The position numbers and the translations under genes are program-made. DNA of 10,120 nt from an uncultured Collinsella sp. (GTDB lineage: Bacteria; Actinomycetota; Coriobacteriia; Coriobacteriales; Coriobacteriaceae). The number at the start of each line of letters is the position of its first letter. Position 1 is the first letter of the stretch. A model generated the notes under the pieces. The model was not told the DNA's origin. It ran no database searches and saw only the letters and a list, made by a program, of their open reading frames with translations. Positions 1-6,110 of the stretch are shown in pieces. The DNA is taken from NCBI GenBank assembly GCA_905211615.1, contig CAJMBB010000068.1, forward strand, positions 1-10,120, written 5' to 3'.

Positions 1-4
1 GCGC

Positions 5-47
5 ATAAAGAAAGCCTCCCATTTCTCATGTCCAAGAAATGGGAGGC
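5..47 (-). terminator. Hairpin, probable leftward intrinsic terminator
   Basis: A perfect 13-bp inverted repeat (arms 14-26 and 35-47, arm GCCTCCCATTTCT) encloses an 8-nt loop. Read leftward, the stem is followed by a short T-rich run (TTTCTTTAT). Read rightward there is no T tract. This suggests the intrinsic terminator of a minus-strand gene lying left of the window, but that gene is not visible, so the role is inferred from structure alone. The sequence is unrelated to the 43-bp palindromes nearby. Confidence 0.5.
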
Positions 48-98
48 AGTTCACTGTGCCGGGGAGGGCTTTGCGTGACTGCGGGGTAGCACCTCGGA

Positions 99-141
99 CC
101 TATTCCTCAAAACTGAAAAATTTTCGTTTTTGAGGAATAGG
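99..141. repeat. 43-bp palindrome, copy 1
   Basis: First of three copies of a 43-nt near-perfect palindrome. The outer arms are 14 bp (CCTATTCCTCAAAA and its complement). Inside them lie a CT/GT internal mismatch and an 11-nt AT-rich core (GAAAAATTTTC). The copy ends 43 nt before copy 2 begins, so copies 1 and 2 start 86 nt apart upstream of the ATPase gene. Copies 1 and 2 differ at one core position and at the last base. Function is not known to me. Candidates are an operator or binding site, a REP/MITE-like element, or a mobility-related site. Confidence 0.85.
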
Positions 142-184
142 ATTAAGGCAGCTCGGCCTTTCGCGAGGTATATTCGCTACAGAG

Positions 185-227
185 CCTATTCCTCAAAACT
201 GAAAATTTTTCGTTTTTGAGGAATAGC
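185..227. repeat. 43-bp palindrome, copy 2
   Basis: Second copy of the palindrome, with outer stem 186-226; the final base breaks the outermost pair. It ends 25 nt before the ATPase start codon. A TAAAAT hexamer at 230-235 could be a -10 box directly after it. In that case the palindrome's right half would cover the -35 and spacer region, as an operator would. There is no good -35 match (TTTTCG at 207-212), so the promoter reading is weak. Confidence 0.85.
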
Positions 228-252
228 GATAAAATACCGCGAGGAGGCCCCA

Positions 253-1449
253 ATGAAACTCATCAATAGAACGTCATATATGGACACGTTGACGAGCCTT
301 ATTGGCGTGCCGGACATCAAGGTCATCACGGGCATTCGGCGTAGCGGTAAATCAAAATTGCTCGAGGCCCTCCGCGATTACGTGGAGGCAAATCTGTCCA
401 ATTCGAATGTCATCCATATCAACTACAACCTCGATGAGTTCGAGGGCCTGCTCGAATATCATGCCCTGCTCGCCTATGTAAAAGAGCATCGAGTGTCCGG
501 CAAGCAAAACTTCCTGCTTATCGACGAGGTTCAGATGTGCGACGGTTTTGAGCGTGCGATCAACAGCCTTCACGCATCCGAGCAGTACGATATCTTCATC
601 ACCGGATCGAATGCCTTTTTGCTGTCGAGCGATCTGTCGACGCTCTTTACGGGGCGCACCTTCGAGATCGAGGTTTTCCCATTCTCGTTTGAGGAGTATC
701 GTCTCTATGGCGACGAGGGCGAGGTCGACCGCGACTTCGATGAGTACGCGAGAACCGGCGGTATGTCTGGTTCTTACCCTTATCCACTGCAGGAGCAGCG
801 CTATCAATATCTCTCCAACGTCTTTAAGACGCTCATTGTGAGAGATATCGTGCAGCGGCATAGCGTCAGAAACGAATCGGCACTGCTACGCATTGCCGAT
901 TACATGATGGACAACGTTTCCAACATTACGTCGGCGCGCAACATTACGGACGCATTAAATGCGGATGGGTTAAAGATTACGAACAAAACGGTCGGCACGT
1001 ACATGGGGTACCTGTGCGATGCGTTTGCCTTCTATAAAGTTCGTCGATATGACATTCGCGGCAAGAAATACCTTAAGAGCGGCGAGAAGTATTACCTGGC
1101 AGACCACGCGTTCAAATACGCACTGCTCGGTACACGTGATATGGATTGGGGACGCGTATACGAGAACATGGTGGCCATCGAGCTGCTGCGCCGCGGATAC
1201 GAGGTATACGTCGGTGTGCTCTATAAAAAGGAAATTGACTTTGTAGCAATCAAGCGAAGCGAGAAGCTCTACATTCAGGTGAGCGACGACATCAGCTCGG
1301 ATAAGACATTTGAACGCGAGATTTCGCCACTGCTGAGCATTGGCGATGCGTATCCCAAGATGATTCTCGCCCGCACGCATCACGAGGCCACGGATCGCGA
1401 CGGAGTGCATATCGTGGACCTGGCGAGGTGGCTATGCGGCGAGGCGTAG
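253..1449 (+). CDS. AAA+ ATPase with C-terminal DUF4143-type domain
   Basis: A 398-residue protein of the bacterial/archaeal AAA_14 plus DUF4143 ATPase family. Its cellular job is not established; members are usually accessory genes and occur in several copies per genome. Visible motifs are Walker A GIRRSGKS at residues 27-34, Walker B FLLIDE at 87-92, a sensor-like TGSN at 117-120 and an arginine in TGR at 133-135. The C-terminal part carries EIDFVAIKRSEKLYIQV, which resembles the PD-(D/E)XK-like core of DUF4143. However, the usual E-x-K end reads Q-V-S, so nuclease activity cannot be assumed. The ATG at 253 has GAGGAGG at 241-247 with 5-nt spacing. The length is normal for the family and the frame is intact. 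GC and codon bias are visibly lower than in the genes further right, which suggests horizontal acquisition. Palindromes at 99, 185 and 1457 bracket it; no target-site duplication is visible. The family call is firm; the function is unknown. Confidence 0.88.
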   Translation: MKLINRTSYMDTLTSLIGVPDIKVITGIRRSGKSKLLEALRDYVEANLSNSNVIHINYNLDEFEGLLEYHALLAYVKEHRVSGKQNFLLIDEVQMCDGFERAINSLHASEQYDIFITGSNAFLLSSDLSTLFTGRTFEIEVFPFSFEEYRLYGDEGEVDRDFDEYARTGGMSGSYPYPLQEQRYQYLSNVFKTLIVRDIVQRHSVRNESALLRIADYMMDNVSNITSARNITDALNADGLKITNKTVGTYMGYLCDAFAFYKVRRYDIRGKKYLKSGEKYYLADHAFKYALLGTRDMDWGRVYENMVAIELLRRGYEVYVGVLYKKEIDFVAIKRSEKLYIQVSDDISSDKTFEREISPLLSIGDAYPKMILARTHHEATDRDGVHIVDLARWLCGEA

Positions 1450-1456
1450 CAGAAAG

Positions 1457-1499
1457 CCTATTCCTCAAAACTGAATATTTTTCGATTTTGAGGAATAGG
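1457..1499. repeat. 43-bp palindrome, copy 3
   Basis: Third copy, starting 7 nt after the ATPase stop codon. The outer stem is perfect over 15 bp (1456-1470 with 1486-1500). Its core has diverged slightly from copies 1 and 2 (GAATATTTTTC). It lies between the converging ends of the ATPase gene and coaX. On the minus strand the stem is followed by TTTCT, so it may double as a weak terminator for coaX. On the plus strand no T run follows. Confidence 0.85.
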
Positions 1500-1555
1500 C
1501 TTGGCGAACGTTTGCGGGGGCTGTGACATCGGGCGTGCTCGACTTAAGCCCCGCC

Positions 1556-2329
1556 TTACCCCAGCTCCTGCATGCGGCGGTAGATTTCGCAGATACCCTT
1601 GATGGTGAGCTGTCCGTCGACCACGTCGAAGGCATCGGTCGAATCGGCGACGATGCTGGCGAGGCCGCCCGTGGCGATAACGGTGGCATCCTCGCGGCCC
1701 AGCTCGCGCTTCATGCGCGCGACCAGGCCCTCAGCCATGGCGGCGGCGCCCGTTACGGCGCCCACCTTGATGCACTCCTCGGTATCGCGGCCGATGGCAT
1801 GCTCGGGCGCCTCGAGCGGCACACTGGCGAGCTTGGCGGCACGGGCGGCAAGCGCGTCCATGGAGATGCGGATGCCCGGCGCGATCGCTCCGCCAATGTA
1901 ATAACCGTCCTCAGCGATGACGTCGATATTGGTCGCGGTGCCAAAGTCCACCACGATTGCCGGCGCGCCGTAGAAAGTTTCGGCTGCAACGGCGTTGGCG
2001 ACGCGATCGGCGCCTACGGCTTGGGGACGCGCCGCGCGCAGCTTGGTCACCGCGGCCGTCTGCGGCCCAATGACGATGGCGTCTGCGGCAATGCGGTCGG
2101 CCACGGCGTGCCATTCGCGCGAGAGCTGCGGCACCACGCCCGCAAAGGCGATCGCGTCGACCGCGTCGAGCGAAAGGCCGTACATCTTAAAGAAACCCAT
2201 CAGGCGCACATGGATCTCGTCGGCGGTATAGGAGCGGTCGGTGGGCATGCGCCACGACTGCACCAGCTCGTCTCCGTCAAACAGGCCCATGGCCGTCTGC
2301 GTGTTTCCCATATCGATAGCGAGCAGCAT
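1556..2329 (-). CDS. coaX: Type III pantothenate kinase
   Basis: A 257-residue cytoplasmic kinase that phosphorylates pantothenate, the first step of coenzyme A synthesis. Type III enzymes are typically insensitive to CoA feedback and need a monovalent cation. The ASKHA-fold signatures are all present: N-terminal phosphate loop DMGNT at residues 6-10, GADR at 106-109 with the expected catalytic aspartate D108, DFGTATN at 128-134, GGAIAPG at 146-152 and TGGLA at 220-224. The length matches the family (about 255-260). The open frame extends upstream, but the ATG at 2327-2329 gives the canonical MLLAIDMGNT start and has GGGAG about 6 nt before it, so the longer versions are rejected. It stands alone, convergent with the ATPase gene and divergent from the initiator tRNA. 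A possible leftward -10 (TACAAT, complement of 2366-2371) lies about 37 nt before the start codon. Confidence 0.95.
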   Translation of the reverse strand: MLLAIDMGNTQTAMGLFDGDELVQSWRMPTDRSYTADEIHVRLMGFFKMYGLSLDAVDAIAFAGVVPQLSREWHAVADRIAADAIVIGPQTAAVTKLRAARPQAVGADRVANAVAAETFYGAPAIVVDFGTATNIDVIAEDGYYIGGAIAPGIRISMDALAARAAKLASVPLEAPEHAIGRDTEECIKVGAVTGAAAMAEGLVARMKRELGREDATVIATGGLASIVADSTDAFDVVDGQLTIKGICEIYRRMQELG

Positions 2330-2465
2330 GTCTACTCCCGGTGTCGGCATAAAAGGACGCGCACCATTGTATACGTGCCGTCGACGGCGCTCGGCTGCGA
2401 TTCGTTTACGGTGATAGGGGCTGAGGGGTTTAAATATGAAGGAATTATGCTCTACGAGATTTTCC

Positions 2466-2494
2466 TTGCCGTTTACCGAACTCCCGCGTAATAT
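2466..2494 (+). promoter_or_regulatory. Promoter of the initiator tRNA gene
   Basis: A -35-like TTGCCG (2466-2471) and a -10-like TAATAT (2489-2494) are separated by exactly 17 nt. Transcription should start near 2501, about 25 nt before the mature tRNA. Spacing and hexamers fit a housekeeping sigma promoter, and the position fits a stand-alone tRNA transcription unit. Confidence 0.6.
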
Positions 2495-2525
2495 TCTTTC
2501 TTGCGCACATGAGGCGCCCAGACAT

Positions 2526-2602
2526 TGCGGGGTGGAGCAGTCTGGTAGCTCGCCGGGCTCATAACCCGGAGGTCGTAGGTTCAAATCCTGCCCCCGCGAC
2601 CA
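2526..2602 (+). tRNA. Initiator tRNA-Met (CAT anticodon)
   Basis: A 77-nt tRNA with the CAT anticodon at 2560-2562 in loop CTCATAA (2558-2564). The anticodon stem is CCGGG (2553-2557) with CCCGG (2565-2569); its three stacked G:C pairs next to the loop are the initiator hallmark. The T arm is 2575-2591 with loop TTCAAAT, and the D arm closely matches bacterial initiators. The acceptor stem pairs 2526-2532 with 2592-2598, A2599 is the discriminator, and CCA (2600-2602) is encoded. Position 1:72 is T2526 with G2598, a wobble rather than a Watson-Crick pair. Weak or absent 1:72 pairing is the other initiator feature, needed for formylation. This is therefore tRNA-fMet, not an elongator. Confidence 0.95.
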
Positions 2603-2611
2603 AGAACTTGC

Positions 2612-2642
2612 AGCTCGTCGGCCTAGCCGGCGAGCTTTTTTG
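2612..2642 (+). terminator. Intrinsic terminator of the tRNA gene
   Basis: An 11-bp GC-rich stem (2612-2622 with 2626-2636, one G-T wobble) has a 3-nt CTA loop and a run of six T at 2636-2641. It begins 10 nt after the tRNA CCA end, which marks the tRNA as a monocistronic unit. Confidence 0.88.
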
Positions 2643-2690
2643 TTATTCCGGGACTGTGTTTTCGGTCCAATTCTCGGCCTCTCAAACAAA

Positions 2691-2908
2691 ATCTCGATCT
2701 GTAACATCTAGACCCGATTTGGGCGGCTAGGTGTTACAGATCGAGATGTTTCGGCAGGACGGTCTCCGTTTATCTAAATCTGTAACACGAGGGACGGATT
2801 TTGCCGAGTTGTTGTTATAGATTGAGATTATCTAGCAGGCGGGTTTGGTTTGTCTCGATCTGTAACAGTAAGACCCGGTTTTGCCGCGTAACTGTTACAG
2901 ATTGAGAT
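2691..2908. repeat. Tandem array of three 57-nt palindromic units
   Basis: Three units occupy 2691-2747, 2772-2828 and 2852-2908. Each is exactly 57 nt and they start 81 and 80 nt apart. Each begins with a version of ATCTCGATCTGTAACA and ends with its complement TGTTACAGATNGAGAT. Unit 1 has a perfect 16-bp stem. Unit 2 has 14 pairs plus a wobble and a mismatch. Unit 3 has 17 bp with one wobble. The loops share a core resembling GACCCGGTTTTGCCG. The 23-24-nt spacers are also related (GCAGG then a G-rich run and GTTT), so the real repeat is about 80 nt. The array lies in the 412-nt non-coding gap 2643-3054. Otherwise that gap holds only a small GGACTG/CGGTCC hairpin (2651-2668) and a possible weak promoter for the reductase (TTGCGC at 2973, TATCCT at 2997). 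Role unknown; REP-like elements or structured RNA are the main options. Confidence 0.85.
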
Positions 2909-3054
2909 AAACCGACGGGCCGCCCCGCCCATCCCCATCCACCTGCCGCTACCTGCTGTCCGCCGATTTCCGTTGCGCTGTTGTATTCCCATGCCATATC
3001 CTCTAGACAACTACGCGGCATCATCGCCGCCGCGCCTACAAGAGAGGAATGTTC

Positions 3055-5085
3055 ATGACCGCACCTGCATCCAAGCTGCTCCAGCCCATTACGGTTGGCC
3101 CCCTTGAGCTCAAGAACCGCATTATGTTCCCGCCGCTGACCACCGGCTACGAGGAACGCGACGGCTCCATTGGCGAGCGCAGCCTGGCTTTTTACGAGCG
3201 CTTGGCCCGTGGCGGCGTGAGCTACATCGTCATCGGCGACGTCGCTCCCGTCATGACCGCGAGCCCCACGCCCAAGCTGGCAACCGACGCTCAGATCCCC
3301 ACGTTTAAGGCCCTGGCCGATGCCGTCCACAAGCACGGTGCCAAGGTCGCGCTGCAGCTGTTCCACCCCGAGTACGACGTGCCCGGTGTCGGCCGCATGG
3401 TCATGGGTTCCATGGCCGCCGCCAAGGCCGCGCAGGAGGCCAAGGCCGCCGGCGACGAGGAGACCTTTGCCGCCAAGATGGCCGAGTCCAACGAGATCCG
3501 CAACCAGGCATACGCCAAGCTGCACCACGACATGCAGCACTTTGTGAACGAGGCGAGCGTAGAGCAGCTCACCCAGATCAAGGAGGCCATCGCTGCCTCG
3601 GCCGCCCGCGCGCAGCAGGCCGGCATCGACGCCATCGAGGTCCACGGCGACCGTCTGGTGGGTTCGCTGTGCTCGGCCATCCTCAACCAGCGCACCGACG
3701 AGTACGGTGGCTCGTTCGAGAACCGCGTTCGCTACGCGCTGGAGGTCGTCGCTGCCATTAAGGAAGCCGCGCCGCAGCTGATGGTGGAGTACAAGCTCCC
3801 CGTGATTATGGAGAACCCCGACGGCACGCCGCGCGGCAAGGGTGGCCTGCAGCCCGACGAGGCCTGCGAGTTTGCCAAGCTGCTCGAGGGCGCGGGCATC
3901 GATATGATCCAGGTCGCACAGGCCAACCACACCGGCAACATGGGCGACACCATTCCGCCCATGGGCGCCATGCCCTACAACTGGACGCTGCCCGTGGCCG
4001 AGCGCGTCAAGGCCCTGGTCTCCGTGCCGGTGGCAACCGTCGGCCGTGTGGTCTCGGTCGAGGCCGGTGAGAAGATTCTGGAAGACGGCGCGGCCGACAT
4101 CGTCGCCTATGGCCGCTCGCTCATGTGCGACCCCGACATTGCGCTCAAGGCCGCCACGGGCGAGCCCATTCGCGAGTGTCTCAACTGCAACAAGGGCTGC
4201 GTCGACGCGATTCAAAACCGCAAGTACATCTCGTGCGTGCTCAACGCCGAGAACGGCGACGAGGCGACCATCGCCATTAAGCCGGGCGAGGGCGACAAGA
4301 AGATCGCCGTGGTGGGCGGCGGTATTGCCGGCCTGGAGGCCGCGCGCGTGGCGGCCAAGCGCGGCTACGATGTGACCGTCTACGAGGCGAGCGACCATCT
4401 GGGCGGCCAGATTGTGCTGGCGGCTGCGCCTCCGCGCAAGGACGAGATCATGCGCTCGGTCGAGTACTACGAGAAGATTCTGCCCCGCCTGGGCGTGAAG
4501 GTTGAGCTCAACCGTGCCGCTACCGCTGAGGACCTCAACGCCGCCGACGCCGCGATTGTGGCTGTGGGCGCGCACGACGTTGTCATCCCCGTTCCGGGTG
4601 CCGACTCGGACAAGGTCGTTTCGAGCTGGGACGTGCTGGCCGGCAAGGTGGAGCTTACGGGCCGCGTCGCCGTCGTTGGCGGTGGCCTGGTGGGCACCGA
4701 GACTGCCGAGTACCTGCTGCAGCACGGCTGCGAGGTGGCGATCGTGGAGATGCTCGACAAGATTGCCGCGGGCGAGTCCGAGACCATTCTGCCGCTGATC
4801 ATGAGCGACTTTGCAGAGCACAACGTGGAGCAGCACGTGAAGACCCGCCTGACCGCCATTACCGACGAGGGCGTGGAGGCCATTCGCACCACCGAGGACG
4901 GCGCCGAGGAGCCGGTGAAGATCGCCTGCGATTACGTGGTGATGGCCGTGGGCTCCAAGGCCAACGCGTTTGACCTGGACGGTGTGACGGTGCCCGTGAC
5001 CTGCGTGGGCGACTGCTCGGGCGAGCGCACCGCCGATATTGCGAGCGCCATTCGTACGGCATATCACGCGGCAAACGAGCTGTAG
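3055..5085 (+). CDS. OYE-like FMN/4Fe-4S/FAD oxidoreductase
   Basis: A 676-residue cytoplasmic flavoprotein of the NADH:flavin oxidoreductase / 2,4-dienoyl-CoA reductase type, the architecture of enoate reductases and the bile-acid enzymes BaiCD and BaiH. Electrons should pass from NAD(P)H to FAD, the 4Fe-4S cluster and FMN, then to a C=C or similar acceptor; the substrate cannot be read here. An FMN TIM barrel spans about residues 5-370 and includes RTDEYGGSFENR at 213-224. The cluster ligands are C375, C378, C382 and C394 (C-x2-C-x3-C-x11-C). The FAD Rossmann motif GGGIAGLEAA is at 421-430, the NAD(P) motif GGGLVGTETAEYL at 542-554, and VGDC at 651-654. Odd point: the usual HGAHGYL active-site segment reads HGDRLVGSL (197-205). 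Start choice: ATG at 3055 lies 7 nt after GAGAGG; the in-frame ATG at 3049 touches the ribosome site and is less likely. The gene is monocistronic, closed by the terminator at 5161. Confidence 0.9.
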   Translation: MTAPASKLLQPITVGPLELKNRIMFPPLTTGYEERDGSIGERSLAFYERLARGGVSYIVIGDVAPVMTASPTPKLATDAQIPTFKALADAVHKHGAKVALQLFHPEYDVPGVGRMVMGSMAAAKAAQEAKAAGDEETFAAKMAESNEIRNQAYAKLHHDMQHFVNEASVEQLTQIKEAIAASAARAQQAGIDAIEVHGDRLVGSLCSAILNQRTDEYGGSFENRVRYALEVVAAIKEAAPQLMVEYKLPVIMENPDGTPRGKGGLQPDEACEFAKLLEGAGIDMIQVAQANHTGNMGDTIPPMGAMPYNWTLPVAERVKALVSVPVATVGRVVSVEAGEKILEDGAADIVAYGRSLMCDPDIALKAATGEPIRECLNCNKGCVDAIQNRKYISCVLNAENGDEATIAIKPGEGDKKIAVVGGGIAGLEAARVAAKRGYDVTVYEASDHLGGQIVLAAAPPRKDEIMRSVEYYEKILPRLGVKVELNRAATAEDLNAADAAIVAVGAHDVVIPVPGADSDKVVSSWDVLAGKVELTGRVAVVGGGLVGTETAEYLLQHGCEVAIVEMLDKIAAGESETILPLIMSDFAEHNVEQHVKTRLTAITDEGVEAIRTTEDGAEEPVKIACDYVVMAVGSKANAFDLDGVTVPVTCVGDCSGERTADIASAIRTAYHAANEL

Positions 5086-5160
5086 TTGAACATCGCGGCC
5101 AGGCGGGGCGGTAGCACGGATCCGTCTCGCCCGGCTGTGTCCCGTCGGGTGTCAACCGGT

Positions 5161-5201
5161 GCGGGGCCTGCAAGCGTAGCAGGTCCCGCCCTTTTTGTTT
5201 T
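5161..5201 (+). terminator. Intrinsic terminator after the reductase gene
   Basis: An 11-bp stem (GCGGGGCCTGC at 5161-5171 with 5179-5189, one G-T wobble) has a 7-nt loop and is followed by CC and T5-G-T4. It lies about 75 nt after the stop codon. A second GC-rich hairpin (GGCGGGGCGG at 5102-5111 with CCGTCTCGCC at 5122-5131, two wobbles) lies between, without a T run. Confidence 0.88.
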
Positions 5202-5525
5202 GCTCCGGTGGATGGCAATGCGCGGTAATCATGAGGAGTGAGGACGTCTGCTGCCTTGCAGATCACTCAAAATTATTGGGGGAGGGGTTAATAACTATAT
5301 CCTCTATACCAAAGGACATAAAGAGATGCCAATTTTGTTGACAAGCGAATGACGATTAGCTGCGAGTCAGCTACCAGCGTAAATAATCGATAAAGAAATG
5401 TCGTAATTTGGTGCCAAATGCCCAGATAACGCCGCGTCTATTTTAATTAACTGCTTTGAGCAAACAGTAAAATGCTACTATCTAACTTGCACGTAAGAAA
5501 GCAGATTAACGGTTAAGGCTAAGAA
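5202..5525. other. AT-rich intergenic stretch with small dyads
   Basis: A 324-nt non-coding stretch, clearly AT-richer than the genes on both sides. No gene, RNA family or insertion-sequence end is recognisable. It holds a lone consensus -35 box TTGACA (5338-5343) without a -10 at the right distance. It also holds two short dyads, TAGCTG/CAGCTA (5357-5373) and ATTTGG-TG-CCAAAT (5406-5419). A weak promoter candidate for the next gene is TTGAGC at 5456-5461 with TATCTA at 5479-5484, 17-nt spacing. The dyads might be operator sites, possibly autoregulatory for the downstream DNA-binding protein, but this is speculation. Confidence 0.4.
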
Positions 5526-5930
5526 GTGGCAGGTATGTCGGAAGCAACTAGGACTCGCACGCATGCGCCTGAGGTTAGGCAGCGCGCCGTCGAGATCCTC
5601 CAAGAGGGGGTCGGTCATCGCGCCCTCGCCGCGGAGCTCGGCATTCCCCAGGCCACGGCTCGTCAGTGGGCCCGCGCGTATGCCGTGGGCGGTGCCGACG
5701 CCGTTCTCAACGCCGGTTCGCATCATCACACCTATTCGTACGACGTAAAGCTCGCTGTGGTTAAGGACCGTCTGGAAAACGGCTTGACGGTTCGCGAGGC
5801 CATGATCAAGCACAAGATTCCCAGCGAGTCTTCGGTCAAGGCTTGGTGCCGTCAGTACCGCGAGAGCGGTGAGTCCGCACTGGTCGATAAGCCGCGCGGC
5901 CGCAAGCCACGCGTTAAAAAGGCGGAATAG
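5526..5930 (+). CDS. Orphan IS3-type OrfA-like double helix-turn-helix protein
   Basis: A 134-residue basic DNA-binding protein with two helix-turn-helix segments, at about residues 31-52 (RALAAELGIPQATARQWARAY-type) and 88-111 (VREAMIKHKIPSESSVKAW-type). A Lys/Arg-rich tail follows (KPRGRKPRVKK, 122-132). Spacing and the ending RESGESALVDKPRGRKP are typical of the OrfA half of IS3/IS150-type transposases and their orphan relatives. No OrfB integrase (DDE) frame follows; a terminator comes 12 nt after the stop and then an unrelated operon. No terminal inverted repeats were found. It is therefore either an IS remnant or, since the frame is intact and codon use matches the host, a regulator recruited from OrfA. 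Start: GTG at 5526 has AAGG 7 nt upstream; ATG at 5535 is an equally possible start that would remove three residues. The regulatory target is unknown. Confidence 0.75.
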   Translation: MAGMSEATRTRTHAPEVRQRAVEILQEGVGHRALAAELGIPQATARQWARAYAVGGADAVLNAGSHHHTYSYDVKLAVVKDRLENGLTVREAMIKHKIPSESSVKAWCRQYRESGESALVDKPRGRKPRVKKAE

Positions 5931-5942
5931 CGAACGGGATGG

Positions 5943-5967
5943 TGCGCCCACGGGGCGCATTTTTCTT
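5943..5967 (+). terminator. Intrinsic terminator of the helix-turn-helix gene
   Basis: A 7-bp perfect stem TGCGCCC / GGGCGCA (5943-5949 with 5953-5959) has a 3-nt loop and TTTTTCTT after it, 12 nt past the stop codon. It separates this gene from the hydrogenase operon. Confidence 0.85.
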
Positions 5968-6064
5968 GCCGCGCCTCTGCTCCAATGCGGACAGACTCCT
6001 TGCCCCGTACGCCTAAAACTCCCCAGTTGACCGAAAACCTGCCACCGCAACCCCGTAATTGAGC

Positions 6065-6103
6065 TATAACGTTAAACAATTGCAGCGTTTTTGCATGGGG
6101 GAG
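6065..6103 (+). promoter_or_regulatory. Leader of the hydrogenase operon: possible -10 and ribosome site
   Basis: The 143-nt gap between the terminator at 5943-5967 and the hydrogenase start must contain the operon promoter. The best -10 is TATAAC at 6065-6070, but no convincing -35 lies 16-18 nt upstream. TTGACC at 6027-6032 is 32 nt away and does not fit. No sigma-54 type GG-N10-GC pair is obvious. The ribosome site is GGGGGAG at 6097-6103, 7 nt before the ATG at 6111, and this fixes the start of the first gene. Confidence 0.35.
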
Positions 6104-6110
6104 TGATGGT

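Noticed and set aside
99..1499. Complete insertion sequence with the palindromes as terminal inverted repeats
   Set aside because: The flanks of the outer palindromes show no target-site duplication and the encoded ATPase has no transposase domain. A mobile cassette of another kind remains open.
2583..2602. Integration (att) site at the tRNA 3' end
   Set aside because: No second copy of the tRNA 3' end and no integrase gene are found within the window; the tRNA has its own terminator directly after it.
2691..2908. CRISPR array
   Set aside because: Only three units, each a long palindrome, and the intervening 23-24-nt segments are related to each other rather than unique. No cas genes are present.
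2815..5067. Antisense open frame of 750 codons opposite the reductase gene
   Set aside because: It is rich in His, Gly, Leu and Arg with no recognisable domain, a typical by-product of high-GC codon bias opposite a well-identified gene.
5102..5201. Possible T-box-like element (GGTAGCACGG with following hairpins and terminator)
   Set aside because: The needed TGGN bulge and a stem I with specifier loop are missing, it begins only about 15 nt after a stop codon, and no amino-acid gene follows. It is a hairpin plus an ordinary terminator.
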